Program-made: the position numbers and the translations under genes
Notes under the pieces: model-generated
Seen by the model: only the letters and a program-made list of their open reading frames with translations
The model's database searches: none
Told to the model about the DNA's origin: nothing
Shown here: piece after piece, positions 25,016 to 33,950 of the stretch
How positions within the stretch are numbered: position 1 is the stretch's first letter
How the letters are laid out: each line of letters opens with the position of its first letter
Source of the DNA: Paenibacillus piscarius
GTDB lineage: Bacteria > Bacillota > Bacilli > Paenibacillales > Paenibacillaceae
Direction of reading: 5' to 3'
Assembly: GCF_022234545.1 (NCBI RefSeq)
Contig: NZ_JAIEUI010000011.1
Location: 62,001-126,000 of the forward strand
DNA: 64,000 bases

Positions 25016-25891
25016 TCAGCCCTTGATGGCCCCGATGGTGACGCCTTTGACAAAATAACGCTGCAGCAGCGGATAAACAATCAGCATCGGAATGACCATG
25101 ACCATAATCCCCGCAGCCTTGATGCCCTCCGGTGTAATATTGACCACCTCCTGCGAGTTCATCGTATTCAGCTCCTGCAGGACGGCCTGGCTCTTCACCA
25201 TCTGCTGGATCAGCACAGTCAGATTGATTTTCTCCGGGCTGTTCATGTAGATCATGACGTTGAAGAAGGAGTTCCAGTAATACACGCCGTAAAAAAGACC
25301 GATTGTCGCCAGTACCGGCAGGGACAACGGCAGAATAATACCCGCCAGCAGCCGCCATTCACCGGAGCCGTCAATTCTGGCCGCTTCCACCAGCTCCTCG
25401 GGGATGTTCTCAAAAAAGGAACGCATAATCATCATATTATAAGTGCTGACCAGAGCCGGCAGCCACAGCGCTGCGTAGGAATCGACCAGCCCGAGACTGC
25501 TGACCACAAGATAGGTCGGGATCAGCCCGCCGGTGAACAGCATGGTGAACACAATCGCCAGCGTCAGCGTGCGTCTTCCGTAGAAATCACGGCGGGACAA
25601 GGGATACGCGGCGAAAATAGTGAACAGCATACTGGCCGCCACACCGACCAGGGTAATCAGCAGGCTGTTGCCGAAGGCGCGCACCACCGGCGTTCCTTCA
25701 AAGAGCATTGTATATGAGCTCAGCGTAAAATCCACCGGCCACAAGGTAACAAAACCGGACAGCACCGCGTCCTTGCCGCTGAGCGACAGGGAGGCCAGAT
25801 GGAGCAGCGGCAGCAGACACAGAATGCCTGCCAGGGTCAGCAGCAGATAGTTGAAGCTGTAGAATACTTTTTCACCGTTTGTACTTTGCAT
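25016..25891 (-). CDS. Sugar ABC transporter permease (YtcP/LplC-type)
   Basis: Inner-membrane permease with six predicted helices and the EAA loop EELVEAARIDGSGEWRLLAG (about residues 175-195) that docks the ATPase. Ends with KGVTIGAIKG, typical of this group. ATG 25891 is chosen because AGGAGG is 9 nt upstream. The longer frame would add a poorly supported 16-residue extension. 16 bp after the partner permease. Confidence 0.92.
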   Translation of the reverse strand: MQSTNGEKVFYSFNYLLLTLAGILCLLPLLHLASLSLSGKDAVLSGFVTLWPVDFTLSSYTMLFEGTPVVRAFGNSLLITLVGVAASMLFTIFAAYPLSRRDFYGRRTLTLAIVFTMLFTGGLIPTYLVVSSLGLVDSYAALWLPALVSTYNMMIMRSFFENIPEELVEAARIDGSGEWRLLAGIILPLSLPVLATIGLFYGVYYWNSFFNVMIYMNSPEKINLTVLIQQMVKSQAVLQELNTMNSQEVVNITPEGIKAAGIMVMVIPMLIVYPLLQRYFVKGVTIGAIKG

Positions 25892-25907
25892 AGATCGTGT
25901 CCTCCTG

Positions 25908-26891
25908 TTACCACAAGCCTTTGTTGAAGCGCCGGGCAATGGCGTTGGAGATCAGCACCAGAGTCAGCGCGACCAGGGAATCGAACATCCCCAGGGCAGC
26001 CGTCAGGCTGAACTGTCCGCCTTGCAGTCCAATTGCGTAGATATAGGTGCTGATAACCTCGGAAATGCCCGATACAATCGAGTTCTGCAGCACGTAGACA
26101 TGGTCGAAGCCGACCTCCATGACCCGGCCCATGGCCAGAATCAGCATAATAACGATGGTCGGACTGATCCCGGGCAGCGTAATATGACGGATCTGCTTCC
26201 ATTTGCCCGCCCCGTCCATACTCGCCGCCTCATAGAGACTGGGGTCGATGGAGGTCAGCGCAGCCAGATAGATGATCGCATTGAAGCCCGCGTCCTTCCA
26301 TATTCCCGAGCCGAGGAAGATCGAGACCCAGGACCACTCCTTGAACAGGAAGGGAAAAGCCTGGCCGGTCAGCTTCTCAACCACCACATTGGCTACCCCG
26401 GTCTGGGCAAAAATCGTCACCACCAGCCCGCCGACAATGACCCAGGAGAAGAAATACGGGAGGTAGACGAGGGTCTGGACTGATTTTTTGAACCACTTGT
26501 TCCTGACTTCATTCAGCATAATCGCCAGGGCAATCGGGAACGGAAAGCTGACCAGCACGGATAATATACTGAGCACAAGCGTATTGCGGATAATCTGCAC
26601 CGACTGTGCCTGGGTGAACAGATTGGTGAAATTGTCCAGGCCAACCCACCGGCTGCCCCATACGCCCTCATAGAAGGTGTAATCTTTGAAGGCGATGACC
26701 AGCCCCAGCATGGGGGTGTATTTGAAAATCATATAGAAGGCGATAACCGGAACAAACATGACCCACAGAGGGACATTGTTCTTGAACCGGCGGGTCTGCC
26801 AGAAGCGCCTGCGGCTGCTTCCGCTCTGCCGTGAGCTCTGCCGCGAGGTGTCCAGCCGCAGCACCGTTTCACTGCTTGTATTCGCTTTCAT
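25908..26891 (-). CDS. Sugar ABC transporter permease (LplB-type)
   Basis: 327 residues with a basic Ser/Arg-rich N-terminus of about 38 residues, six predicted membrane helices and the EAA motif YEAASMDGAGKWKQIRHITL (about 230-250). Ends ARRFNKGLW, typical of LplB. It heads the permease-permease-binding protein block. The 155-bp gap upstream separates it from the esterase gene on the same strand, and a separate promoter is possible but not obvious. Confidence 0.92.
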   Translation of the reverse strand: MKANTSSETVLRLDTSRQSSRQSGSSRRRFWQTRRFKNNVPLWVMFVPVIAFYMIFKYTPMLGLVIAFKDYTFYEGVWGSRWVGLDNFTNLFTQAQSVQIIRNTLVLSILSVLVSFPFPIALAIMLNEVRNKWFKKSVQTLVYLPYFFSWVIVGGLVVTIFAQTGVANVVVEKLTGQAFPFLFKEWSWVSIFLGSGIWKDAGFNAIIYLAALTSIDPSLYEAASMDGAGKWKQIRHITLPGISPTIVIMLILAMGRVMEVGFDHVYVLQNSIVSGISEVISTYIYAIGLQGGQFSLTAALGMFDSLVALTLVLISNAIARRFNKGLW

Positions 26892-27046
26892 ATCGGTGCC
26901 TCCTTTCGCTTGCGTGTTGTAACGTGATGAAGTCCTTCTATGAAGCTGAAATGGCCGATTTCATGTCCTCACCTTAGCCGCTTCAGCGGGTTAGGGCAAT
27001 ATTCAGTTTTTCTGTTAATCGGCGCGAACCCTTATGCAGCCTGGGT

Positions 27047-28144
27047 TCACAGGATTCCGGCCAGCTCCCGGGCCAGATTCTCACCCATCCGTATATGCCC
27101 CTCATCCCCCGGGTGAATCAGGTCGCAGGACAGCCCGGCCAGATCATCCAGCACCCGGCTCCCCTCGATCAGGCTCAGCTTGGGATGGGACAGACGCTGC
27201 ACATGACTGCGCAGAATATCATTGAATTGAAGATCCTTCTCCGCGATTCCGCTGCCGGGGAACACCGCAAAGTTAGGATACATCGTGATCACCGCTATCG
27301 GCTTCCCGGGATGTCTGCTCACCAGCTGGTCAAGCAGGTAGCCGCTCCGCTCGCGGAATTCATCCGCCGGCAGATGGTCGCGCATGTTCACGCCCAGCTC
27401 CAGCGTCATGAGTGACCAGTCCTCCTGTGCCGCAAGATAGTCGCTCATCTCCCGTTCACAGTGGCAGGAGCCGCTCATGCCGAGATTCAGTACATCGGCC
27501 GCCAGCCTCCTGGCCGCGTGGGCAATATACGGCACGCTGCCGTTCTCTCCATAGGTAATGGACGAGCCGTAAGCGATCCAGCGCTTGCCAGGGATCTCCC
27601 CTTCCACCGGCGGGCGGAGCGGATGGCCGAAGGTCTCGATGCCGCAGACCACACAGTCATAGCGTCCGAAGCAGATCCGCCATACCTCCGGCGCGAAGCC
27701 CGCTGTCATCAGCAGCTCACGCTCTGCCATCGCCAGCCGCGGCGGCTCGCTTAACTGGAGGGTGCGGATCGTCCCGGCCTGCAGCTCATGCCTGGAGTGG
27801 AACAGCCCGCCCTTGTATACTGTTACGCTGCCGTCCGTCTCCGGCAAGGTCAGCGTGACCCGGATATTCGGAGCCGGCGTGACGAATCTGAGCTCGCAGC
27901 CGCCCGCTTCCCCGGCGATGAACCGGCCCCGCTCGTTCAGCTGCTCCCTGACGCTGCGGGGAACGCGGCGGAGGTGCACGCCGTAGCCTGCTGCCGGCTC
28001 CAGCTCGGCCACGTTATGGAAGGCAATCCGGTCCAGCCCCGGCAAGCCAATGACGGCGGAATTGATGCTGGATGGATTGGTGCTGGAGGGATTGATGCTG
28101 GAGGGATTGATGCTGGCAGACTTGGTGCTAGCGGAATTATACAT
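27047..28144 (-). CDS. SGNH/GDSL-type carbohydrate esterase
   Basis: Probably removes acyl groups from sugars. 365 residues: an N-terminal repeat tail (about 10-30), a beta-sandwich (about 35-180) and an SGNH hydrolase domain. The domain has YGSSITYG (nucleophile Ser), LNLGMSGSC (oxyanion Gly), LELGVNMRDH (Asn block) and DLIHPGDEGH (catalytic Asp and His). The two-domain layout resembles CE2/CE20 esterases. No signal peptide, so it acts on imported material. ATG 28144 overlaps the GH105 stop by 8 bp and has GGAGG 9 nt upstream, so the two are translated together. Confidence 0.8.
   Translation of the reverse strand: MYNSASTKSASINPSSINPSSTNPSSINSAVIGLPGLDRIAFHNVAELEPAAGYGVHLRRVPRSVREQLNERGRFIAGEAGGCELRFVTPAPNIRVTLTLPETDGSVTVYKGGLFHSRHELQAGTIRTLQLSEPPRLAMAERELLMTAGFAPEVWRICFGRYDCVVCGIETFGHPLRPPVEGEIPGKRWIAYGSSITYGENGSVPYIAHAARRLAADVLNLGMSGSCHCEREMSDYLAAQEDWSLMTLELGVNMRDHLPADEFRERSGYLLDQLVSRHPGKPIAVITMYPNFAVFPGSGIAEKDLQFNDILRSHVQRLSHPKLSLIEGSRVLDDLAGLSCDLIHPGDEGHIRMGENLARELAGIL
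28061..28135. repeat. Five 15-bp tandem repeats inside the esterase start
   Basis: Units ATTGATGCTGGATGG, ATTGGTGCTGGAGGG, ATTGATGCTGGAGGG, ATTGATGCTGGCAGA and CTTGGTGCTAGCGGA. On the coding strand they give INPSS-like pentapeptides near residue 10-30 of the esterase. The 15-bp length keeps frame, so copy number can vary without breaking the gene. Confidence 0.9.
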
Positions 28145-29207
28145 GCTTTATCGCCTCCACCAGCAGCAGCAGGGTCATGGATTGCCCGTAGGGCATCGGG
28201 CAGACCGGAATCTCCCGGTAGTCCTGAAGCGTACCGCCCATCCCCGTGCCGTAGGAGACGCCCTGCACCATCCCGTCTTCACCGATCTGGCCCAGCACGT
28301 AATGCAGTGCTGCCATTGCAGGCTTGCGGTAGTGGTCAGGCAGCAGCCCTTGGCGCACCGCCTTCAGCATCCCGTAAGCAAAAGCGGCGGTGGCCGAGGT
28401 CTCCAGATACGAGCTGCTGTCGTCCAGCAGAGTATGCCATGCGCCTTCCGGGGCTTGCAGCTCCGTCAGCTTGCGTACCTGCCGTGCCAGTGAGGACAGC
28501 AGAAAGCTGCTCACCCCTGACGGCAGCTCTACCATCTCCAGATAATCCACGAGCCCGGCGGTATACCAGGAATTGCCGCGTGCCCACAGGGCCCGGGCAA
28601 AGTGATGGCTGCCCTCGAAGGTCCAGCCGTGGAAGAACAATCCGGTCACGGGATCGGTCAGATACTTGAGATGGACGAGAAACTGGCGGATGCTCTCCTG
28701 AATACACTCCTCCTCCTTCAGCACGATCCCCATCCGGGCAACAAACAGCACTGTCATATATAGCGTGTCGTCCCAGAGCTGCCCGGTGTTCGGACTGCCG
28801 GTCACCTCATGCTGGAGACCGCCTTCCTCTGTGCGCGGCATCTCATGCAGCGCATACTCCAGCCACTCCCGGCACAGCTGCATATAATCCGCGCGCCCGG
28901 TCTCCTCGGCCAGATAGCTTAGGGTAAGCATCGGACACATCGTATTGACGTTTTTTACCGGAATGCCTCCGTCAAGCTTGCTGTCGAACCAGCCGGTCAG
29001 ATAATGCAGAAGCTCCTCCTGCCGGGTCTCGCGGTAGTAGCTGTACAGGGCAAACAAGCCCACCCCCTGCGGCCACTCCCAATTGTCCATAGCAATAATT
29101 CCGATCGGTGCGGTCTCCTGAATCGAGCCTTGCATATCCTTCATCCGCTCAATAACACGGGCGATATGGCCTTCCAGTACTGTTCGTGACACGGTCGTCT
29201 TCATCAT
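28137..29207 (-). CDS. GH105 unsaturated glucuronyl/galacturonyl hydrolase
   Basis: Cytoplasmic enzyme that hydrates the 4,5-unsaturated uronic acid left at oligosaccharide ends by polysaccharide lyases and releases it. About 356 residues of (alpha/alpha)6 barrel with DNWEWPQGVGLFALYSYY near the N-terminus, QLWDDTLYMTVLF and WARGNSWYTAGL, the family signatures (YteR/YesR). The 29207/29204 ATG pair follows GGGGG at 3-6 nt. The longer frame to 29426 has no support. It leads the operon and is divergent from the deacetylase gene. Its presence implies that a lyase acts upstream, none of which is certain in this window. Confidence 0.9.
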   Translation of the reverse strand: MMKTTVSRTVLEGHIARVIERMKDMQGSIQETAPIGIIAMDNWEWPQGVGLFALYSYYRETRQEELLHYLTGWFDSKLDGGIPVKNVNTMCPMLTLSYLAEETGRADYMQLCREWLEYALHEMPRTEEGGLQHEVTGSPNTGQLWDDTLYMTVLFVARMGIVLKEEECIQESIRQFLVHLKYLTDPVTGLFFHGWTFEGSHHFARALWARGNSWYTAGLVDYLEMVELPSGVSSFLLSSLARQVRKLTELQAPEGAWHTLLDDSSSYLETSATAAFAYGMLKAVRQGLLPDHYRKPAMAALHYVLGQIGEDGMVQGVSYGTGMGGTLQDYREIPVCPMPYGQSMTLLLLVEAIKHV

Positions 29208-29425
29208 GTTCCCCCTTGTGAATGTCCTGACCAGGGTCTGCTGCTGCCCGAATGCCCTGTTCGCCACCTCAGTGTAGTCAAGTGGCGGAATGCCGTCCAT
29301 TAACAAGAATCTTGCTAATCGCGCTCTATTCTGGCATTGTTTTGGGTAGAGCCGTATTCGTCTTAGGCGGGACCGGTGCACACATGCAAATTCGGTATAT
29401 TTTATAGTCAGGGAGGATAACAGCA

Positions 29426-30226
29426 ATGAGAGTCAAATTCGATTTATTTCCGGGCGGAGTTTCTAAAGCGCTAACAACGAGCTGGGATGATGGAAGAACC
29501 TACGACCGGAAGCTCGTGGAGATTCTGAATCAGCATGGGCTGAAGGGAGCTTTTCATCTGAATTCGGGGTTGTTCGGCAAGGAGGGCTACATCTCGGGGG
29601 ACGAGGTGGCTGCACTCTATGAGGGCCATGAGATTTCGGCGCATACCAGCACGCATCCCTTCCTCACCATGACCCCGCGCGAGGGGATCGCGGATGAGAT
29701 TCTGACCGACCGCAAGGCGCTGGAGGCGCTGGCCGGTTATCCGGTAAGGGGCATGTCCTATCCGTTCGGCAATTACGATGATCAGGTGATCGGCCTGCTG
29801 CCTGCCCTGGGCATCGAATATTCCCGCACGGTGAATTCCCACCGCAGCTTCAGCCTGCCGGACAACCTGCTGGCCTGGCACCCTACCTGCCACCACAAGG
29901 AGATGCTCGCCCTGGGCAACAAGTTCCTGGAGGAGAAGCCCCGCTTCTCACATATGCAGCTGCTGTATGTCTGGGGACACAGCTATGAGTTCAATGACGA
30001 TGACAACTGGGGAGAGCTGGAGCAGTTCGCCGCCATGATGGGCGGTCACGAAGACATCTGGTATGCGACAAACATTGAGATCGTGGACTATCTGTCCGCT
30101 GTGCAGGGACTGCGCTTCTCGGCTTCGCAGGAGATGGTCTATAACCCTTCGGCTACGGAAGTATGGGTTTCTGTGGGGGATGAAGCGCGCCGGATTCCGG
30201 GCGGGGGGATGGTTAGGTTAGGGTAG
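29426..30226 (+). CDS. Polysaccharide deacetylase (CE4/NodB-like)
   Basis: 266 residues with a NodB-like barrel: TTSWDDGRTYD (metal Asp pair), HEISAHTSTHP (metal His pair), GMSYPFGNYDD and a late WGHSYEF. Members remove N- or O-acetyl groups from sugars with a divalent metal. No signal peptide, so an oligosaccharide is the likely substrate. A C-terminal beta-rich tail of about 35 residues is unusual. ATG 29426 has GGGAGG 9 nt upstream. It is the only plus-strand gene of the cluster, reads divergently from GH105 and ends in a terminator. Confidence 0.85.
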   Translation: MRVKFDLFPGGVSKALTTSWDDGRTYDRKLVEILNQHGLKGAFHLNSGLFGKEGYISGDEVAALYEGHEISAHTSTHPFLTMTPREGIADEILTDRKALEALAGYPVRGMSYPFGNYDDQVIGLLPALGIEYSRTVNSHRSFSLPDNLLAWHPTCHHKEMLALGNKFLEEKPRFSHMQLLYVWGHSYEFNDDDNWGELEQFAAMMGGHEDIWYATNIEIVDYLSAVQGLRFSASQEMVYNPSATEVWVSVGDEARRIPGGGMVRLG

Positions 30227-30244
30227 AGCGGATTAGATCGACAA

Positions 30245-30295
30245 AACCCGGTTCCGCCTCAGCCTTAGGGCTGGCGGGACCGGGTATTAAAAAAG
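30245..30295. terminator. Bidirectional terminator between deacetylase and M20 hydrolase
   Basis: Arms ACCCGGTTCCGCC (30246-30258) and GGCGGGACCGGGT (30273-30285) pair with one wobble. An inner CAGCC/GGCTG extends the stem. T-rich flanks occur on both strands. It separates convergent transcripts. Confidence 0.88.
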
Positions 30296-30298
30296 ACG

Positions 30299-31555
30299 TT
30301 ACACCAGCACTTTCCGCGCTATGCCTGCCAGCAGATTAGCGGCCGGCGCAAGGACGGCTTCGTCAATATCGAACTCAGGCTGGTGATGGGCTGCAGGCCG
30401 GTCAGAGCCGATAATCATATAAGTGCTGATCCCTCCGCGCTGCTGGACCCGCTGCATCATGAATCCGGCATCCTCGCTTCCGATTGCTACTGCCACACGC
30501 TCAGAAATGGAACGGAAGGCCGGGTGTCCGGCTGCTTCCTCCGCCACAATCCGCACAGCTTCCTCGTCACAATGAACCGGAATGGCTGCACCTGTCACTT
30601 CAACTTCACAGGACAACTCATACATCTCAGCACTATGCTGAAGAATCCGCCTGATCCTGCGCTCCAGATCGTTATTGATTTCGAGGGAATCCGAACGGCA
30701 TTCCAGCACCAGCCGGGCTTGCTCCGGCACAATATTGGCCGCCGTTCCGCCCTGAAGCACACCTACATTCACAAAAGTCTGCCCGCCGCTGTGGCGGGGG
30801 ATGGCATGGATGTTCAGCAGTGCCGCCGCTGCGCCCAGCAGCGCATTGCGGCCAAGCTCCGGAGCCGCTCCCGCGTGGGAGGATATTCCTCTGAATTCCG
30901 CCGTAAGCTTGGTAGTAGCCAGAAAGCCAAGCGCACCGGCGAACAGCTGGCCTGAGACAGCGTCTGTCGCCAGATGGTGGCAGAACAGATAATCGGCATC
31001 ATCCAGCCAGCCCTTGCTGACAATAGCCTCCGCTCCCCTGACCCCTTCCTCCGCCGGCTGAAAAATCAGCTTCAGCGTTCCGGCAAACTCCCGGTCCGCC
31101 AGCTGCTCCGCCAGCGCCAGGCCGATGGCCGTATGGCCGTCATGCCCGCAGGCATGCATGATTCCGCTGTAGCGGGAGGCGAAGCCCTCCCGGTGCGGAA
31201 GATGCTGCTCCCCCCGGCTCTCGGTCACGGGCAGCGCATCCATGTCGAACCGGAAGGCGGCGGCAGGCCCGGGACGTTTACCTTGCAATATGCCGATTAC
31301 CGCCGTATATCCGCCTTTCATCCGCCGGACAATGTCAGGATCAGCACCATCCTCCAAGGCGCGTTCATAAGCAGCTTCCAGTATTCCGGCAGACGGAACT
31401 CCTTTGCGGACAGCTCCGTCCAGCGCTTCCGGTCCATACACCGTAGTGTAGCCCCAGGAAGATAATAATCCCGCTACAATGGAGGCTGTACGGAACTCTG
31501 TAAATCCGACCTCCGGATGGGCATGTAAATCCCGCCGCATGGCAATAATGTCCAT
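30299..31555 (-). CDS. AbgA-like M20 amidohydrolase
   Basis: Metal-dependent hydrolase that removes an acyl or aroyl group from an amino acid. 418 residues. The metal motifs FRFDMDALPVTE and MHACGHDGHTAIGL (about 145-158) are followed by FQPAEEG, and SSHAGAAPELGRNALLGAA starts the lid domain. The insert AYERALEDGADPDIVRRMKG after residue 60 and the end AHHQPEFDIDEAVLA match E. coli AbgA (p-aminobenzoyl-glutamate hydrolase) better than ordinary hippurate hydrolases. Last gene of a transporter operon, 6 bp after the RidA stop, so it probably cleaves what the transporter brings in. The true substrate is unknown. Confidence 0.88.
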   Translation of the reverse strand: MDIIAMRRDLHAHPEVGFTEFRTASIVAGLLSSWGYTTVYGPEALDGAVRKGVPSAGILEAAYERALEDGADPDIVRRMKGGYTAVIGILQGKRPGPAAAFRFDMDALPVTESRGEQHLPHREGFASRYSGIMHACGHDGHTAIGLALAEQLADREFAGTLKLIFQPAEEGVRGAEAIVSKGWLDDADYLFCHHLATDAVSGQLFAGALGFLATTKLTAEFRGISSHAGAAPELGRNALLGAAAALLNIHAIPRHSGGQTFVNVGVLQGGTAANIVPEQARLVLECRSDSLEINNDLERRIRRILQHSAEMYELSCEVEVTGAAIPVHCDEEAVRIVAEEAAGHPAFRSISERVAVAIGSEDAGFMMQRVQQRGGISTYMIIGSDRPAAHHQPEFDIDEAVLAPAANLLAGIARKVLV

Positions 31556-31561
31556 ACTCCG

Positions 31562-31996
31562 TTACACTTCCCTGATCACAGCTTCAACATCGATTTCCAT
31601 CAGCAGCTCCGGCAAGGCCAGGCCTTCCACAATCAGTCCCGTACTGCAGGGAAATACCCCGCGGAAATGCTCCGCGATCACTGCATAAGCCTCGCTGCGG
31701 TACTCTCTTTCTGTCAGGTACACCGTGATTTTGCACACATCCTGCATGCTCCCTCCGGCCTCTTCCAGCAGCTGCTTCACATTCCTGCACGCTTGCCGGG
31801 TCTGTTCAGCCACATTGCCCAGCCCGTGAAAGTTGCCGTCCAGGTCAAACCCCGTCTGGCCGCGGAGAAACATCCGCCGCCCGCTGCGCACCGCCATGCT
31901 GAATTCATTCTGCACATGATGCTCCGGTGCACCCATCCCGGCAGGATAGAATTGCTCTGTCTTAAACGTCCTGAATCTTGTAGTCGTTGCTGTCAT
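31562..31996 (-). CDS. RidA-family protein, second of two
   Basis: 144 residues of the RidA/YjgF fold, which forms trimers and often hydrolyses reactive enamine/imine intermediates made by PLP enzymes. Visible: FLRGQTGFDLDGNFHGLGNV, AEQTRQACRNVKQLLEEAGG, VCKITVYLTEREYRSEAYAV and GLALPELLMEIDVEAV. It is about 70 per cent identical by eye to the RidA gene just upstream, with which it overlaps by ATGA. The family arginine near RVEIE appears replaced in IDVEA, so deaminase activity is not certain. Confidence 0.88.
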   Translation of the reverse strand: MTATTTRFRTFKTEQFYPAGMGAPEHHVQNEFSMAVRSGRRMFLRGQTGFDLDGNFHGLGNVAEQTRQACRNVKQLLEEAGGSMQDVCKITVYLTEREYRSEAYAVIAEHFRGVFPCSTGLIVEGLALPELLMEIDVEAVIREV

Positions 31997-32439
31997 CTGA
32001 ATTCCCCCTGATTCTTATTCGGCACCATGGCTTCGACATCGATCTCCACATACATTTCGGGCAGAGCCAGCCCCTTCACGACAAGACCGGTACTGCAGGG
32101 AAATACGCCCTGAAAATGCTTGGCAATAACAGCGTAGGCTTCGCTCCGGTAATCCCGGTCAGTCAGATACACCGTAATCTTGCAGACATTGTCCATCGAG
32201 CCGCCGGCTTCACCCAGAAGCTGTCTGATATTGAGGCAGGCCTGTTCGGTCTGCTCGGCAACATTGTCCAGCCCGCGGAAGTTCCCGTCCAGATCAAATC
32301 CGGTCTGCCCCCGCAGGAAAATACGGTCACCTGCCCGGACAGCCATACAAAATTCATTCTGAATATGATGCTCCGGCTCCCCCATCTGTGACGGATAAAA
32401 GCTCTGGGTCGAAAACTTGCGGTATCTTGTAATTTCCAT
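31993..32439 (-). CDS. RidA-family protein, first of two
   Basis: About 148 residues, paralogue of the next gene. Shares FLRGQTGFDLDGNF, the AEQTEQACLNIRQLLGEAGG helix and ITVYLTDRDYRSEAYAVIAK. ATG 32439 (protein begins MEITRYRKFS) is preferred because AAGGGGA then sits about 9 nt upstream, while an ATG at 32448 would be only 1 nt from it. It lies 29 bp after the ABC ATPase gene. A tandem RidA pair within a transporter/hydrolase operon suggests a reactive nitrogen compound in the pathway. Confidence 0.88.
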   Translation of the reverse strand: MEITRYRKFSTQSFYPSQMGEPEHHIQNEFCMAVRAGDRIFLRGQTGFDLDGNFRGLDNVAEQTEQACLNIRQLLGEAGGSMDNVCKITVYLTDRDYRSEAYAVIAKHFQGVFPCSTGLVVKGLALPEMYVEIDVEAMVPNKNQGEFR

Positions 32440-32468
32440 AATGAACATTCCCCTTATCATTCATAGGA

Positions 32469-33239
32469 TCAGCCAAAGGCTGTAAAGCTTGTATTGGACA
32501 AAAATTGCTGCAATCTGGGACTCTGCGAATGGCGGAATATCGTCTCCGGTGTTCCCTGCTCCACAATGGCTCCCTGATCCATAAAAATCACCCGGTCAGC
32601 CACATTGGCGGCAAATTCCATCTCATGCGTGACCACAATCATGGTCATGCCTTCTCCGGCAAGATCCTTCATTACCCGCAGGACATCACCGACCAGCTCG
32701 GGGTCCAGCGCAGACGTAGGCTCATCAAACAGCATAATTTCAGGCTCCATCGCCAAGGCCCGGGCAATCGCAACCCTCTGCTGCTGGCCGCCGGACAGAT
32801 AAATGGGATGCATATCCCGCTTTTCCAGCAGACCCACCTTTGCAAGCAGCGCCTCCGCCTTCTGGATAGCCGCCTTTTTATCCGTCTTCTTCACCCGCAG
32901 CGGTGCTTCTATGACATTCTCCAGCACGGTCATATGCGGCCACAGATTGAATTGCTGAAAGACCATGCCGGTTTTGAGCTTGCCAGGGGCTGACTTGGCA
33001 GGCCGGGCCTCCCCTGCTTGTCTCGCATACAGCACCTCATCCTGAATCCGGATGACACCTTCGGTCGGCGTTTCGAGCAGGTTCAGACAACGGAGCAGCG
33101 TGCTTTTGCCTGAACCGCTGGGGCCGATGATGCCCACAACCTCTCCCATGTCAATGTGCAGATCAATGCCTTTCAGAACAAGCTGGTCCCCGAACTTCTT
33201 GTGCAGCCCGGTTACCTCTACAGCTACAGAACTACCCAT
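32469..33239 (-). CDS. Amino-acid-type ABC transporter ATPase
   Basis: 256 residues of the GlnQ/TcyN group. Walker A GPSGSGKST (about 39-47), Q-loop VFQQFNLWPHM, signature LSGGQQQR, Walker B IMLFDEPTSALDPE and switch His in VVTHEM. A 20-residue insert after LYARQ is somewhat longer than usual. GGAGGGG precedes ATG 33239. Works with the two permeases and binding protein directly upstream. Confidence 0.94.
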   Translation of the reverse strand: MGSSVAVEVTGLHKKFGDQLVLKGIDLHIDMGEVVGIIGPSGSGKSTLLRCLNLLETPTEGVIRIQDEVLYARQAGEARPAKSAPGKLKTGMVFQQFNLWPHMTVLENVIEAPLRVKKTDKKAAIQKAEALLAKVGLLEKRDMHPIYLSGGQQQRVAIARALAMEPEIMLFDEPTSALDPELVGDVLRVMKDLAGEGMTMIVVTHEMEFAANVADRVIFMDQGAIVEQGTPETIFRHSQSPRLQQFLSNTSFTAFG

Positions 33240-33266
33240 ACAGATCCCCTCCTGCTGAAAAATTCG

Positions 33267-33950
33267 CTAAATCCACTCTGATCTTTTGTTCCGCTTCATA
33301 TATTTGGTGAAATGTGCCTCCCACTTGTCCGCCAGCGCAGCGAGCAGTGTATTCAATATCCAGTACAGGAGCGCAAGCGCAATGTATACTTCGAAATAGC
33401 GGAAGGTCTCGCCGATAATCCTTGTCCCGGCAAAGGTCAGCTCATGAACCGTCACGGTGGACAGAATCGCCGACTCCTTGACCAGACCGACCAGCTGATT
33501 GGTCAGCATCGGAATAATGAGCGCCATCATCTGCGGAAAGGTAATCCGGGTAAAAGCCTGAAAACGGCTCATGCCCAGTGAACGGGCTGCTTCCAAATGT
33601 CCCTTCGGGACGGACTCCACTCCAGAACGGTAAATCTCCGCGAAATAGGCGCTGCCGAAAATCGTCAACGTAATCACTCCGCAGGCAAAGGCGCTTAAGG
33701 TTAATCCGTATAACGGACCTACGTAGTAGAGCAGATAGACCTGAACCAGGAACGGGGTTCCGCGCACCACATTGATATAGGATTTGCCGATGAACCGGAC
33801 CACGGCGCTGGCGGACATTCTCAGCATGCAGATCGGCACGCCGAGCAGCATCCCCAGCACCAGGCTGGATGCACAGATCAGTATCGTATTATAGAGGCCG
33901 TGGAGCAGGGCCGGATAGAAATCGAGCAGGATAGAGAAATCAATCGTCAT
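33267..33950 (-). CDS. Amino-acid-type ABC permease (second)
   Basis: 227 residues of the HisM/GlnP family, with about five helices and the EAA loop GHLEAARSLGMSRFQAFTRI (about 135-155). The ATG overlaps the stop of the first permease. The very basic C-terminus (MKRNKRSEWI) lies in the cytoplasm. Confidence 0.93.
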   Translation of the reverse strand: MTIDFSILLDFYPALLHGLYNTILICASSLVLGMLLGVPICMLRMSASAVVRFIGKSYINVVRGTPFLVQVYLLYYVGPLYGLTLSAFACGVITLTIFGSAYFAEIYRSGVESVPKGHLEAARSLGMSRFQAFTRITFPQMMALIIPMLTNQLVGLVKESAILSTVTVHELTFAGTRIIGETFRYFEVYIALALLYWILNTLLAALADKWEAHFTKYMKRNKRSEWI

